Translations under genes and position numbers: made by a program
Shown: positions 35,022-44,217 of the stretch, piece by piece
Layout of the letters: each line of letters starts with the position of its first letter
How positions within the stretch are numbered: position 1 is the stretch's first letter
The notes under the pieces: generated by a model
What the model was told of the DNA's origin: nothing
Database searches by the model: none
What the model saw: the letters and a program-made list of their open reading frames with translations, nothing else
Assembly: GCF_029783845.1 (NCBI RefSeq)
Contig: NZ_LWID01000001.1
Location: 2,240,501 to 2,304,500 of the forward strand
Direction of reading: 5' to 3'
Origin: Volucribacter amazonae
Lineage (GTDB): Bacteria; Pseudomonadota; Gammaproteobacteria; Enterobacterales; Pasteurellaceae
DNA: 64,000 bases

Positions 35022-35635
35022 ATAAGTTATTTTCTCAATATTTACAACAAAATCCTATTATTGCTATTTTACGAGGGATCCAACCACAAAATTGCCTAGC
35101 TATTAGCCAAATTCTCTATGATCTTGGCATTAGAATTATTGAGGTTCCCCTTAATTCTCCCAATCCTTTTATAAGTATTCAGCGATTAGCAGATACTTTT
35201 CAACATAAAGCTATTATAGGAGCAGGAACAGTATTAACTGATCAACAAGTAGAACAAGTTTATCAAGCAGGAGGAAAAATTATCATCGCTCCGAATCTTG
35301 ATTTACAAGTAGGAATCGCTGCCAAACAGCGACAAATGCTTTGGTTACCTGGTGTTTTTACCCCAAGCGAGGCATTCTTAGCATTAAACCATGGTGCTGA
35401 TGCATTAAAAATATTCCCTGCCGAAGCCATATCACCACAAACAATTAAGGCATGGCGTACTGTTTTGCCAGTGACAAGTAAACTTATTGCGGTTGGTGGT
35501 ATTAACCATCACAATATTCATTTATATTTAACATATTGTGATGGCATTGGTATAGGTAACGGGCTATTTAATGTAGGAGATGATACAGCTACGGTATTGA
35601 ATAAAACCAAAAGTATTCTACAAACAATCAATTAA
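35018..35635 (+). CDS. dgoA: 2-dehydro-3-deoxy-6-phosphogalactonate aldolase
   Basis: Splits KDPGal to pyruvate and glyceraldehyde 3-phosphate. The 205-residue class I aldolase has IIAILRGI, IIEVPLNSPNPF (the P-L-N-S-P form of DgoA), GAGTVLT, and the Schiff-base lysine in ADALKIFPAE. In the KDPG aldolase Eda the corresponding regions differ. It ends the cluster, three bases before a repeat element. Confidence 0.92.
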   Translation: MNKLFSQYLQQNPIIAILRGIQPQNCLAISQILYDLGIRIIEVPLNSPNPFISIQRLADTFQHKAIIGAGTVLTDQQVEQVYQAGGKIIIAPNLDLQVGIAAKQRQMLWLPGVFTPSEAFLALNHGADALKIFPAEAISPQTIKAWRTVLPVTSKLIAVGGINHHNIHLYLTYCDGIGIGNGLFNVGDDTATVLNKTKSILQTIN

Positions 35636-35638
35636 ATG

Positions 35639-35744
35639 TATAGTGGTTTCAATTTAAACTAAGACAAGGCGGCACGCCGAAGAGAGTACAAAGAGTACGG
35701 CGAGGCGTGCCAATACAGTGTTATTTTAAAGTGAAACGACTATA
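35639..35744. repeat. MITE-like element, copy 6 (longest copy; right flank of the sugar-acid cluster)
   Basis: The most complete copy, 106 bases. Ends TATAGTGGTTTCAATTTAAA and, inverted, TATAGTCGTTTCACTTTAAA are imperfect terminal repeats flanked by TA-rich sequence. The inside holds GGCACGCC and GGCGTGCC, a perfect eight-base stem. There is no coding potential. It has the features of a MITE. From memory, Neisseria AT-rich repeats have a similar layout, but I cannot compare them here. Confidence 0.88.
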
Positions 35745-35839
35745 ACGTAAAACAACGTAAGAGACGTTAGCAAATACCCACACTTTCATTATAATAAAGC
35801 GAATTTTTATACAAACTATTATCAACAGAGGAGAATAAA

Positions 35840-37579
35840 ATGAATAAAACTGTTGCCGATCAAGTTGTTGAAATGTTAATTGAGGCAGGGGTAAAACGGG
35901 TATATGCCATTACTGGCGATAGCTTAAACCCAGTTAATGATGCTATTCGTCGTAATGGTGAGATCGAATGGATTCACGTTCGTCACGAAGAAGTGGCGGC
36001 TTATGCGGCTTCAATGGATGCAGAATTAAATGGTATAGGTTGTTGTATGGGCAGTTCTGGGCCGGGACATGTGCATTTAGTAAATGGCTTATATGATGCT
36101 AACCGTTCAGGCAACCCAGTGATCGCCATTGCCAGCACTTGTCCAACCAATAAATTTGCTCAAGATTATTTCCAAGAAACCAACCCTTATTATTTATTCC
36201 AAGATTGCAGTAAATTTGTCGCCGTTGCTAATACCGCAGAGCAAACACCACATATGTTACAAGCGGCATTGCAAAATGCCGTAGCACAACGTGGCGTTGC
36301 CGTATTGGGCTTACCTGGCGATGTGGCTTCCGCTAAAGCAGTAGCCATTAGTACCGCAACACAACATTATCCTGCAAAACCGATTTTCCGCCCGAATGAT
36401 CAAGAATTGCAACAGTTGGCAGACTTACTCAATCAGCACAAAAACATTACCCTTTATTGTGGACACGGTTGCCAAAATGCGGTCTCTGAAGTACGTCAAT
36501 TAGCGGAAAAATTAAACGCACCGATTGCCTATACTTTCCGTGGCAAAATTTTCTTTGATAGCGATGATAATGCACACAAAGTGGGGCTTAATGGCTTATT
36601 GGGCTACCGTTCTGGCTATGATGCTTGCCATAAAGCGGAAGTGTTAGTGATGTTAGGTTGCGATTTCCCTTATACTGAATTTTTACCAACCAACAATAAA
36701 ATCGTACAAATTGATATTAATCCTGCACGTTTAGGACGCCGAGCTCAATTAACTCAAGGCTTAGCTGGCGATATTGCGGATACCTTACAAGCATTACTGC
36801 CATTAATTAATGCCAAAACTGACCGCACTTTCTTGCAAGCAATGCAACAAGAATTTGCCAAATCAGAAGCGAATTTCAATAGCTATATCACCGAAAAAAG
36901 CAAAGAAGACGAAATTCAACCTGAATATGTTGCCCACTTAGTCAATGAACTAGCCGCTGATGACGCCATTATGACCGTAGATACAGGTATGACAGTAGTT
37001 TGGGCAGCCCGTTTTATTGGACGCAAAAAAGATCGCTACCTCACAGGTTCTTTTAATCACGGCTCAATGGCAAATGCAATGCCTATGGCGATTGGCGCCG
37101 CTGCCACCAATACCCCACGTCAAATTGTGGCACTTTGTGGCGACGGTGGCTTATCTATGTTACTCGGCGATTTAGCCACCATTATGCAATACCAATGGCC
37201 GATTAAAATTATTGTGTTTAATAACCGTAGCCTTGGTATGGTGAAATTAGAAATGCAAGCTCACGGTTTTGTGGACTGGCAAACCAATATGGTTAATCCA
37301 CCCTTTGAAAAAATCGCCGATCTTATGGGCATTAAAGGCTTTACCGCCCATAAAGGTAGCGAAGTGGAAGATGTCTTAAAACAAGCCTTTGCTCATCAAG
37401 GCCCTGCTTTAGTCAATATCTATACTTCATCTGATGCACTAAGCTCTCCACCACATACTAGCCTTGCTCAAGTGCGTGGTTTTATGACTTCAATGATGAA
37501 AAAAGCCTATGCAGGCGAAACAGAAGAAGTGATTGCCGCCGCAAAAGCAGGAATAAAACACGTTAAGGATTTATTCTAA
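35840..37579 (+). CDS. poxB: Pyruvate oxidase (ubiquinone-dependent)
   Basis: Peripheral membrane flavoenzyme that decarboxylates pyruvate to acetate and CO2 and passes electrons to ubiquinone. The 579-residue protein has the ThDP enzyme layout: RHEEVAAYAASMDAEL with the catalytic Glu, SSGPGHVHLVNGLYDA, FAD-binding middle, and the ThDP motif GDGGLSMLLGDLAT...NNRSLGMVKLEMQ. It is close to E. coli PoxB in length and sequence, including the C-terminal tail (residues about 550-579) where the lipid-binding helix lies. GAGGAG precedes the ATG. Sugar-acid catabolism just upstream also produces pyruvate. An uptake core is inside at 36822-36830. Confidence 0.92.
   Translation: MNKTVADQVVEMLIEAGVKRVYAITGDSLNPVNDAIRRNGEIEWIHVRHEEVAAYAASMDAELNGIGCCMGSSGPGHVHLVNGLYDANRSGNPVIAIASTCPTNKFAQDYFQETNPYYLFQDCSKFVAVANTAEQTPHMLQAALQNAVAQRGVAVLGLPGDVASAKAVAISTATQHYPAKPIFRPNDQELQQLADLLNQHKNITLYCGHGCQNAVSEVRQLAEKLNAPIAYTFRGKIFFDSDDNAHKVGLNGLLGYRSGYDACHKAEVLVMLGCDFPYTEFLPTNNKIVQIDINPARLGRRAQLTQGLAGDIADTLQALLPLINAKTDRTFLQAMQQEFAKSEANFNSYITEKSKEDEIQPEYVAHLVNELAADDAIMTVDTGMTVVWAARFIGRKKDRYLTGSFNHGSMANAMPMAIGAAATNTPRQIVALCGDGGLSMLLGDLATIMQYQWPIKIIVFNNRSLGMVKLEMQAHGFVDWQTNMVNPPFEKIADLMGIKGFTAHKGSEVEDVLKQAFAHQGPALVNIYTSSDALSSPPHTSLAQVRGFMTSMMKKAYAGETEEVIAAAKAGIKHVKDLF
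36822..36830 (-). repeat. DNA uptake core in poxB
   Basis: ACCGCACTT in the coding frame; the first core after the sugar-acid cluster. Confidence 0.85.
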
Positions 37580-37620
37580 AAAATAACGCATTGTTTTATC
37601 GGTAAAAAATAACGAAAATA

Positions 37621-37670
37621 GACCGCACTTTTGTTTGAGAATACTCCGAAGTGCGGTTATTTTTGCTTTT
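37621..37670 (+). terminator. Paired-USS terminator after poxB
   Basis: ACCGCACTT (37622-37630) and AAGTGCGGT (37649-37657) form a nine-base stem with an 18-base loop and are followed by TATTTTTGCTTTT. Confidence 0.8.
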
Positions 37671-37730
37671 ATAGTAAATAATATAGCGTTGGTACGCTTC
37701 GTTGTACTACTTGTAGCTCTAAAAATAATC
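37669..37730. repeat. MITE-like element, degraded copy 7
   Basis: TTATAGTAAATAATATAGCG is followed by TTGGTACGCTTCGTTGTACT, which matches the inner part of the family in reverse orientation (compare TTGGCACGCTTTGTCGTACC at 17457). The far end is not recognisable. Confidence 0.5.
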
Positions 37731-37739
37731 CTAGAACCT

Positions 37740-37748
37740 ACCGCACTT
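37740..37748 (-). repeat. DNA uptake core upstream of rlmJ
   Basis: ACCGCACTT with T-run; faces the core at 37808. Confidence 0.85.
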
Positions 37749-37807
37749 TTTCTTTATATTAAATAATCAAAAAAATTGCTTTTATTCTGCTATTCTTATT
37801 TATAGCA

Positions 37808-37816
37808 AAGTGCGGT
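37808..37816 (+). repeat. DNA uptake core in the rlmJ leader
   Basis: AAGTGCGGT 38 bases before the rlmJ start codon. Confidence 0.85.
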
Positions 37817-37854
37817 ACACTTTGCCAAAATTTTTGCACAAATTAAGGTTTATT

Positions 37855-38697
37855 ATGTTAAGTTATCGTCATAGCTTTCATGCAGGCAATCATGCCGATG
37901 TATTAAAACATTTAGTATTAATGTTGATAATTGAAAGCCTACAACAAAAAGACAAAGGATTTTATTATTTAGACACCCATGCGGGGACGGGGCATTATCA
38001 ATTAACCAGTTCTCAATCGGAAAAAACAGGGGAATATAAAGAGGGGATTGCACGTTTATGGGATAAAACGGATTTACCCTCCGAATTAGCACGTTATGTG
38101 AAGTTAATTCAGCGTTTAAATGGCAGTAAAACTTTGCGTTATTATGCGGGATCACCGTTAATTGCTGCCACTTTGTTACGTCCACAAGATCGGGCGTTAT
38201 TGACAGAATTACACCCTACGGATTTCCCTTTATTGCGTCATAATTTTAGTCAATTTGCTAATGTAAAGGTAAAACGTGAAAATGGTTTTCAGCAGTTAAA
38301 ATCAACCTTACCTCCTAAGGAACGGCGAGGGTTGATCTTGATTGATCCGCCTTATGAATTAAAGCAAGATTATGAATGGGTGGTAGACGCTATTGAGGAG
38401 GGCTATAAACGTTTTGCAACAGGGATTTATGCTATTTGGTATCCTGTGGTATTACGTCAGCAAACCAAACGTATGATCAATGGGTTACGACAAACGGGCA
38501 TTAATAAAATTTTGCAAATTGAACTTGCCGTTGCCCCTGATAATCAACAGCGAGGTATGACAGCGAGTGGTATGATTGTGATTAATCCACCTTGGCAGTT
38601 AGAAAGTCAAATAAAACAATTATTGCCTTATTTAGTGAATTGTTTAGTTCCCACAGGAACAGGGCATTGGACTGTGGATTGGCTTGTGGGGGAGTGA
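37855..38697 (+). CDS. rlmJ: 23S rRNA (adenine(2030)-N6)-methyltransferase
   Basis: Methylates A2030 of 23S rRNA using SAM. The 280-residue protein begins MLSYRHSFHAGNHADVLKH, the RlmJ hallmark, with YLDTHAGTG as the SAM loop and the catalytic DPPYE in LILIDPPYELK. I use the ATG at 37855 because the family start lies there; the frame is open upstream but that part is not conserved. In H. influenzae competence work the equivalent gene is known as comJ/yhiR. Two facing uptake cores (37740 minus, 37808 plus) lie just before it. Confidence 0.95.
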   Translation: MLSYRHSFHAGNHADVLKHLVLMLIIESLQQKDKGFYYLDTHAGTGHYQLTSSQSEKTGEYKEGIARLWDKTDLPSELARYVKLIQRLNGSKTLRYYAGSPLIAATLLRPQDRALLTELHPTDFPLLRHNFSQFANVKVKRENGFQQLKSTLPPKERRGLILIDPPYELKQDYEWVVDAIEEGYKRFATGIYAIWYPVVLRQQTKRMINGLRQTGINKILQIELAVAPDNQQRGMTASGMIVINPPWQLESQIKQLLPYLVNCLVPTGTGHWTVDWLVGE

Positions 38698-38754
38698 GAA
38701 TTATCCATTTAGGTATTGTAAAACAGTAAAATGATAAAAATGTTATCAAAACAC

Positions 38755-38763
38755 ACCGCACTT
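38755..38763 (-). repeat. DNA uptake core between rlmJ and gor
   Basis: ACCGCACTT with T-run, no partner, so not a hairpin. Confidence 0.85.
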
Positions 38764-38909
38764 TTGATGTATATATTTTTAATAGTTAAGTAATCGTACT
38801 TAAACCATTGATAACACCAATCAAACCAATCTATTCAATCCGTTTGCCTTATAAGTGAATTTCTAGCACAATAGGGCAAATTTTTTTAATATTTTAAAAG
38901 GATAGAAAA

Positions 38910-40265
38910 ATGACAAGACATTATGATTATATTGCTATTGGTGGCGGTAGTGGGGGCATTGCCTCAATTAATCGTGCGGCGAGCTATGGTAAAAAATGTG
39001 CCATTATTGAGGCAAAACATTTAGGTGGAACTTGCGTCAATGTAGGTTGTGTGCCGAAAAAAGTGATGTGGCATGGGGCTCAAATTGCTGAAGCAGTGAA
39101 ACTTTATGCACCAGATTATGGTTTTGATCTTGAATTAAAATCCTTTGATTATGCCAAATTAGTGGAAAGTCGTGAGGCTTATATTGGGCGTATTCATAAT
39201 TCTTATAATAATGTATTAAGTAAAAATAATGTTGATGTTATTCAAGGTTTCGCTAAATTTGTAGATAGTAAAACCGTTGAAGTGAATGGCGAAAAAATTA
39301 CCGCGGATCATATTTTGATTGCAACAGGTGGTCGTCCATCTCGTCCAAATATTGAGGGAGCGGAATATGGTATTGACTCTGATGGCGTATTTGCTTTGCG
39401 TGAATTGCCAAAACGTGTAGCCATTGTTGGGGCAGGTTATATTGCGGTAGAGCTTGCAGGGGTGTTTAATAGTTTTGGTGTGGAAAGTCATTTATTTGTG
39501 CGTAAACACGCACCATTGCGTTCAATGGATCCGATGTTGTATGAAACTTTAATGGAGGTTTTTGAACAAGATGGTATTCAGTTACATACTCAAGCTATTC
39601 CGCAACGAGTGGTAAAAAATGCAGATGGTTCATTAACTTTAACATTAGAAGACGGACGCAGTACCGATGTGGATTGTTTAGTGTGGGCGATTGGGCGTGA
39701 GCCTGCTACGGATGTGATTAATCTTGAAGCCACTGGCGTAGCTACTAATGAACGTGGTTTTATCAAGGTAGATAAATTCCAAAATACCAATGTGGCAGGT
39801 ATTTATGCGGTGGGCGATATTATTGAGGGCGGTATTGAACTTACGCCAGTGGCAGTCGCCGCAGGTCGCCGTTTATCTGAACGTTTATTCAATAATAAAC
39901 CAAATGAACATTTAGATTATAATTTAGTGCCAACAGTGGTATTTAGCCACCCACCGATTGGTACTATTGGTTTAACCGAACCTGAAGCTATTGCACAATA
40001 TGGGGAAGACAATGTTAAGGTGTATAAATCCAGTTTCACTGCCATGTACACTGCCGTTACGCAACACCGTCAGCCTTGCCGTATGAAGTTAGTTTGTGTA
40101 GGTAAAGAGGAAAAAATTGTTGGGTTACATGGCATTGGGTTTGGTGTTGATGAAATGATCCAAGGTTTTGCTGTTGCCATTAAAATGGGAGCGACTAAGG
40201 CTGATTTTGATAATACCGTTGCTATTCACCCAACAGGTTCGGAAGAATTTGTAACGATGCGTTAA
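38910..40265 (+). CDS. gor: Glutathione reductase
   Basis: NADPH-dependent flavoprotein that keeps glutathione reduced. The 451-residue protein has the FAD motif [10 protein letters not shown], the redox-active disulfide [13 protein letters not shown], the NADPH motif [12 protein letters not shown] with downstream [11 protein letters not shown], and the interface end [12 protein letters not shown] with the catalytic His-Glu. Length is that of Gor. Monocistronic, with its own paired-USS terminator. Confidence 0.96.
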   Translation: MTRHYDYIAIGGGSGGIASINRAASYGKKCAIIEAKHLGGTCVNVGCVPKKVMWHGAQIAEAVKLYAPDYGFDLELKSFDYAKLVESREAYIGRIHNSYNNVLSKNNVDVIQGFAKFVDSKTVEVNGEKITADHILIATGGRPSRPNIEGAEYGIDSDGVFALRELPKRVAIVGAGYIAVELAGVFNSFGVESHLFVRKHAPLRSMDPMLYETLMEVFEQDGIQLHTQAIPQRVVKNADGSLTLTLEDGRSTDVDCLVWAIGREPATDVINLEATGVATNERGFIKVDKFQNTNVAGIYAVGDIIEGGIELTPVAVAAGRRLSERLFNNKPNEHLDYNLVPTVVFSHPPIGTIGLTEPEAIAQYGEDNVKVYKSSFTAMYTAVTQHRQPCRMKLVCVGKEEKIVGLHGIGFGVDEMIQGFAVAIKMGATKADFDNTVAIHPTGSEEFVTMR

Positions 40266-40286
40266 TAAAGGGGATTGAATAAATTA

Positions 40287-40332
40287 AAGTGCGGTGCGTT
40301 AGCAAAATATTTTGCTAAAAACCACCGCACTT
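40287..40332 (+). terminator. Paired-USS terminator after gor
   Basis: Inverted cores at 40287-40295 and 40324-40332, with an inner palindrome TTAGCAAAATATTTTGCTAA extending the stem, then TGTTGTT. Confidence 0.85.
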
Positions 40333-40376
40333 GTTGTTAAATATTAATCATAGTAGCAATAATGAAATGTGATTTT

Positions 40377-40400
40377 TATAGTCGTTCCATTTTAAAAGTG
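40377..40400. repeat. MITE-like element, half copy 8
   Basis: TATAGTCGTTCCATTTTAAA matches one end of the family; no opposite end is visible. It lies in the 417-base gap between gor and yfeA. Confidence 0.6.
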
Positions 40401-40409
40401 TTTCTGTTT

Positions 40410-40442
40410 TAAACCATAGGTTATGGTATAGCCTATGGTTTA
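40410..40442. promoter_or_regulatory. Palindrome of unknown role between gor and yfeA
   Basis: TAAACCATAGG and CCTATGGTTTA form a perfect 11-bp inverted repeat with an 11-base centre. No T-tract follows on either strand. It lies 240 bases before yfeA, so it could be an operator, an RNA hairpin or a repeat relic. Confidence 0.45.
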
Positions 40443-40527
40443 ACATAGATTTCATCAGTCAACTGTTTGATATATCAAGTTTAGATGGTCAATATTAAGT
40501 TAATAACCCTATAACTCTTATGGGTTA

Positions 40528-40550
40528 TTATTGATAATCATTATCAATAA
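40528..40550. promoter_or_regulatory. Fur box before yfeA
   Basis: A perfect 23-base palindrome, half-site TTATTGATAAT around a central C, containing GATAATCATTATC, the core of the Fur consensus. It ends three bases before the -35 of the promoter at 40554, so Fe-Fur would block transcription of the metal importer when iron is ample. Confidence 0.88.
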
Positions 40551-40553
40551 CGC

Positions 40554-40582
40554 TTGACTTGTTGAGGAATTGAAGTAATATT
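40554..40582 (+). promoter_or_regulatory. Likely sigma-70 promoter of yfeABCD
   Basis: TTGACT (40554-40559), a 17-base spacer, then AATATT (40577-40582). The -35 matches five of six and the -10 four of six. Placed directly after the Fur box and 100 bases before yfeA. Confidence 0.55.
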
Positions 40583-40682
40583 AATTTGCTATTTATGGAT
40601 TTACATAAAAATACATAAATGGAAAAAATTATATTCTACTGATCAATATTTTAATATTGATCCTCAATTCTAGGAGATAACA

Positions 40683-41564
40683 ATGAAATTAAAGTATTTT
40701 ATGACAGGACTTGCCCTGTTTTGTGTGGGAATAACTGCTCAAGCTCAACAATTTAAAGTATTAACCACCTTTACCGTCATTCAGGATATTGCTCAAAATG
40801 TGGCGGGTGATGCGGCGGTAGTGGAATCTATTACTAAACCGGGGGCAGAAATTCACGATTATCAACCCACACCAAAGGATATTGTGAAAGCACAATCAGC
40901 GGATTTGGTGTTGTGGAATGGCTTAAACTTAGAGCGTTGGTTTGAGCGTTTTTTCCAAAATGTAAAAGATAAACCATCGGTAGTTGTAACGGAAGGCATT
41001 ACTCCTATTGCCATTACAGAGGGGGCTTATAAAGACATGCCTAATCCACACGCTTGGATGTCGCCATCAAATGCGTTGATTTATATTGAAAATATTAAAA
41101 ACGCATTAATCAAATATGATCCTAAAAATGCTGATACTTACCGCAAAAACGCACAAGCCTATGCGGAGAAAATTCAGTTATTAGATCAACCGTTGCGGGC
41201 TAAATTATCCCAAGTGCCAGAATCACAACGTTGGCTTGTAACTAGCGAAGGGGCATTTAGTTATTTAGCTCATGATTATGGTTATAAAGAGGCTTATTTA
41301 TGGCCAATTAATGCCGAGCAACAGGGAACGCCGCAACAAGTGCGTCAATTAATTGATTTAGTCAAGAAAAATAACATTCCTGTGGTATTCAGTGAAAGCA
41401 CAATTTCGCCAAAACCAGCCCAACAAGTGGCGAAAGAAACAGGGGCGAAATACGGCGGTGCGTTATATGTGGATTCTTTATCTACTGCCGATGGTCCTGT
41501 GCCAACCTATATTGATTTATTGAATACAACGGTATCTACCATTGTAGAGGGTTTTAATAAATAA
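40683..41564 (+). CDS. yfeA: Iron/manganese ABC transporter, periplasmic binding protein
   Basis: A 293-residue cluster A-I binding protein for Fe2+/Mn2+ (chelated form). Signal peptide [17 protein letters not shown], then metal ligands expected in [11 protein letters not shown] (His), [10 protein letters not shown] (His), [14 protein letters not shown] (Glu) and the final Asp in YVDSLS. AGGAGA precedes the ATG. First gene of the Fur-controlled operon; its stop overlaps the yfeB start (TAATG). Confidence 0.94.
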   Translation: MKLKYFMTGLALFCVGITAQAQQFKVLTTFTVIQDIAQNVAGDAAVVESITKPGAEIHDYQPTPKDIVKAQSADLVLWNGLNLERWFERFFQNVKDKPSVVVTEGITPIAITEGAYKDMPNPHAWMSPSNALIYIENIKNALIKYDPKNADTYRKNAQAYAEKIQLLDQPLRAKLSQVPESQRWLVTSEGAFSYLAHDYGYKEAYLWPINAEQQGTPQQVRQLIDLVKKNNIPVVFSESTISPKPAQQVAKETGAKYGGALYVDSLSTADGPVPTYIDLLNTTVSTIVEGFNK

Positions 41565-42445
41565 TGTCATCATTAGTTTCTATTCATGTTGAAGATGTCA
41601 GTGTCCGTTATAGCAACGGACACGTTGCCATTTATGATGTTAGCTTTGCGTTGCAAGGAGGTATGACTTGTGCGTTATTAGGAGTAAATGGCAGTGGTAA
41701 ATCCACCTTATTTAACAGCCTAATGGGCTTAGTGCGCCCTACTAAAGGCAATATTACCCTGTGCGGATTGCCGATTAACCAAGCCTTAAAACAAAATTTA
41801 GTGTCTTATGTTCCGCAAAGCGAAAATGTAGATTGGGCATTTCCTGTTTCAGTCTATGATGTGGTTATGATGGGGCGTTATGGTTATATGAACTTCTTGC
41901 GAATTCCCAGTAAACAGGATAAGCAGAAAGTCGCAGAGGCGATGCAACGGGTAAATGTTGAGCATTTAGCCCATCGTCAGATTGGTGAACTATCTGGTGG
42001 ACAAAAAAAACGGGTTTTTCTTGCTCGTGCTTTGGCACAGCAAAGTAAAATTATTTTGCTTGATGAACCTTTTACGGGCGTGGACGTCAAAACGGAAAAT
42101 GCCATAGTGGATCTGTTAAATCAATTACGTGCTGATGGGCATTTAATTTTAGTGTCCACCCATAATTTAGGTAGCGTGCCAGATTTTTGTGATCAAGTGG
42201 TGATGATTAATCGCACCGTTCTTGCTACAGGAAATATAGAAAGTACTTTTAACCAAGAAAATTTAGAACGTGTATTTGGTGGGGTATTACGCCATATTAA
42301 ATTATTGGGCGATGATTTACATGATGATGAAGATCCACGAGCGGTAACCGTCTTAACCGATGATGAACGCCCTGCGGTATTTTATGGACATACCAAATGC
42401 GATCCACCTGCCCCCATTATTAAAAATGATAAAGGTAAACCATAA
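41564..42445 (+). CDS. yfeB: Iron/manganese ABC transporter, ATP-binding protein
   Basis: A 293-residue ATPase with Walker [11 protein letters not shown]-loop [10 protein letters not shown], signature LSGGQKKR, Walker [13 protein letters not shown] and switch histidine STHN. The NVDWAFP sequence after the Q-loop is typical of the Mn/Fe/Zn subfamily. An extra C-terminal tail of about 60 residues carries an acidic stretch ([11 protein letters not shown]). Stop and next start overlap (TAATG). Confidence 0.95.
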   Translation: MSSLVSIHVEDVSVRYSNGHVAIYDVSFALQGGMTCALLGVNGSGKSTLFNSLMGLVRPTKGNITLCGLPINQALKQNLVSYVPQSENVDWAFPVSVYDVVMMGRYGYMNFLRIPSKQDKQKVAEAMQRVNVEHLAHRQIGELSGGQKKRVFLARALAQQSKIILLDEPFTGVDVKTENAIVDLLNQLRADGHLILVSTHNLGSVPDFCDQVVMINRTVLATGNIESTFNQENLERVFGGVLRHIKLLGDDLHDDEDPRAVTVLTDDERPAVFYGHTKCDPPAPIIKNDKGKP

Positions 42446-43317
42446 TGCTGGAGATGCTTATTGAGCCGTTTCAATATAATTATATGTTAAAGGCTATTCT
42501 TGTCAGTGCTGCGGTGGGCGGAATTTGTGCTTTTTTATCCGCTTATTTAATGCTAAAAGGTTGGTCATTAATTGGCGATGCGTTATCCCATTCGGTTGTA
42601 CCTGGTGTCGCCATTGCTTATGCCTTTGCTTTACCCTATGCTTTAGGGGCTTTTTTCTCTGGTTTTTTAGCGGCAGTCGCTATTTTATGGATAAAATCCA
42701 TTACCAAATTGCGTGAAGATGCGGTAATTGGCTTTATTTTTACCACTTTTTTTGCCATTGGCTTATTGATTATTTCCTTAAATCCCACCTCGGTTGATGT
42801 ACAATCTATCGTATTAGGTAATGTGCTTGGCATCAGTGATAGTGATATGATCCAAGTATTATGGATTATCGCTATTAGCCTTATTTTTCTTATTTTACAT
42901 TGGAAAAATCTGTTATTAGTCTTTTTTGATGAAACCCATGCTCGTTCTGTGGGGTTATCGCCATTAGCCTATAAAATTTTATTTTTTACCCTATTAAGTG
43001 CTTGTGTAGTTGCCGCTTTGCAAACGGTTGGGGCGATTTTAGTCATCGCAATGGTCATTACCCCGGGGGCAACCGCATATTTATTAACGGATCGTTTTGG
43101 TAAACTGATTATTATTGCCGTATTACTTGGCGTACTAACCAGTGGAATCGGCGCTTATTTAAGTTATTATCTTGACGGCTCAACAGGGGGGATTATCGTT
43201 AGTTTACAAACCTTGTGTTTTCTACTGGCTTTCTTTTTTGCCCCTAAATATGGACTAGTCAAACAACGTTTAGCAAATAAAGGCAATATGAACATAGGAG
43301 AGCAATCATGCAAATAA
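42445..43317 (+). CDS. yfeC: Iron/manganese ABC transporter, permease
   Basis: A 290-residue ABC-3 family permease with about eight helices and the conserved KGWSLIGDALSHSVVPGVA loop, which docks with the ATPase, and VITPGATAYLLTDRF. It pairs with YfeD, whose gene overlaps its end by 10 bases. Confidence 0.93.
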   Translation: MLEMLIEPFQYNYMLKAILVSAAVGGICAFLSAYLMLKGWSLIGDALSHSVVPGVAIAYAFALPYALGAFFSGFLAAVAILWIKSITKLREDAVIGFIFTTFFAIGLLIISLNPTSVDVQSIVLGNVLGISDSDMIQVLWIIAISLIFLILHWKNLLLVFFDETHARSVGLSPLAYKILFFTLLSACVVAALQTVGAILVIAMVITPGATAYLLTDRFGKLIIIAVLLGVLTSGIGAYLSYYLDGSTGGIIVSLQTLCFLLAFFFAPKYGLVKQRLANKGNMNIGEQSCK

Positions 43318-44156
43318 TTTGGAATTGGTTGACCGAGCCTTTTGTTTTCCCTTTTATGCAAAATGCCTTGATAACCGCATTAACGGTAGCGATTATTTGT
43401 GCTGTATTATCCTGTTATTTGGTCTTAAAAGGTTGGTCATTAATGGGCGATGCTATTTCACACGCTGTTTTACCGGGTATTGTTATTGCATTTTTATTGG
43501 GCATTCCACTGGCTATTGGGGCATTTTTCTCAGGTATTTTTTGTGCAGTCAGCGTGGGTTATCTAAAAGAAAATAGCCGTATTAAAGAAGATACAGCAAT
43601 GGGCATCGTGTTTGCGGGAATGTTTGCTTTTGGTTTAGTGCTGTTTACTAAGGTAGAAACCAACCAACATTTAATGCACATCTTATTTGGTAACTTATTA
43701 GGCATTAGCCAAGCCGAACTTATCCAAACGCTTATTATTAGTTTGTTAATTTTTGCTGTAATTGTAGCGAAAAGACGAGATTTTTTGTTATATTGCTTCG
43801 ATCCTAGCCACGCAAGGGTTGCAGGATTATCCATTCGCCGTTTACATTATGGTTTATTGATCTTATTAGCTTTAGCCATTATTACTGCAATGCAAGTGGT
43901 GGGAATTATTTTAGTGGTGGCAATGTTAATCTCGCCGGGTATTACCGCTTATTTACTCACTCATCGTTTTGATATGATGCTACTGATCGCTTTAATTACT
44001 TCCGTATTTTCCACTGTGCTAGGCACATTATTAAGTTATCATATTGATGCCGCCACAGGACCTTGTATTATTTTATTGCAAGCCCTATTCTTTTTGTTCG
44101 CATTAATTTGGTCTAAAATACGCCTGTCGCTCGGTATGGAAACTAATCCAAGCTAG
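43308..44156 (+). CDS. yfeD: Iron/manganese ABC transporter, second permease
   Basis: A 282-residue ABC-3 permease paralogous to YfeC: KGWSLMGDAISHAVLPGIV, then LVVAMLISPGITAYLLTHRF. Two distinct permease genes in tandem are the rule in yfe/sit loci. AGGAGA precedes the ATG inside yfeC. Last gene of the operon; the compact repeat at 44218 may act as its terminator. Confidence 0.93.
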   Translation: MQIIWNWLTEPFVFPFMQNALITALTVAIICAVLSCYLVLKGWSLMGDAISHAVLPGIVIAFLLGIPLAIGAFFSGIFCAVSVGYLKENSRIKEDTAMGIVFAGMFAFGLVLFTKVETNQHLMHILFGNLLGISQAELIQTLIISLLIFAVIVAKRRDFLLYCFDPSHARVAGLSIRRLHYGLLILLALAIITAMQVVGIILVVAMLISPGITAYLLTHRFDMMLLIALITSVFSTVLGTLLSYHIDAATGPCIILLQALFFLFALIWSKIRLSLGMETNPS

Positions 44157-44217
44157 CAAAAAATTTGGAAAAATGACTGCACTTTTTGCTAGTTATTGCT
44201 ATTTTCTCGCCAATTAA

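Noticed and set aside
44164..44175. Uptake-core variant (GACTGCACTTTT) after yfeD
   Set aside because: One mismatch in the nine-base core; counted as a decayed copy and left out of the tally.
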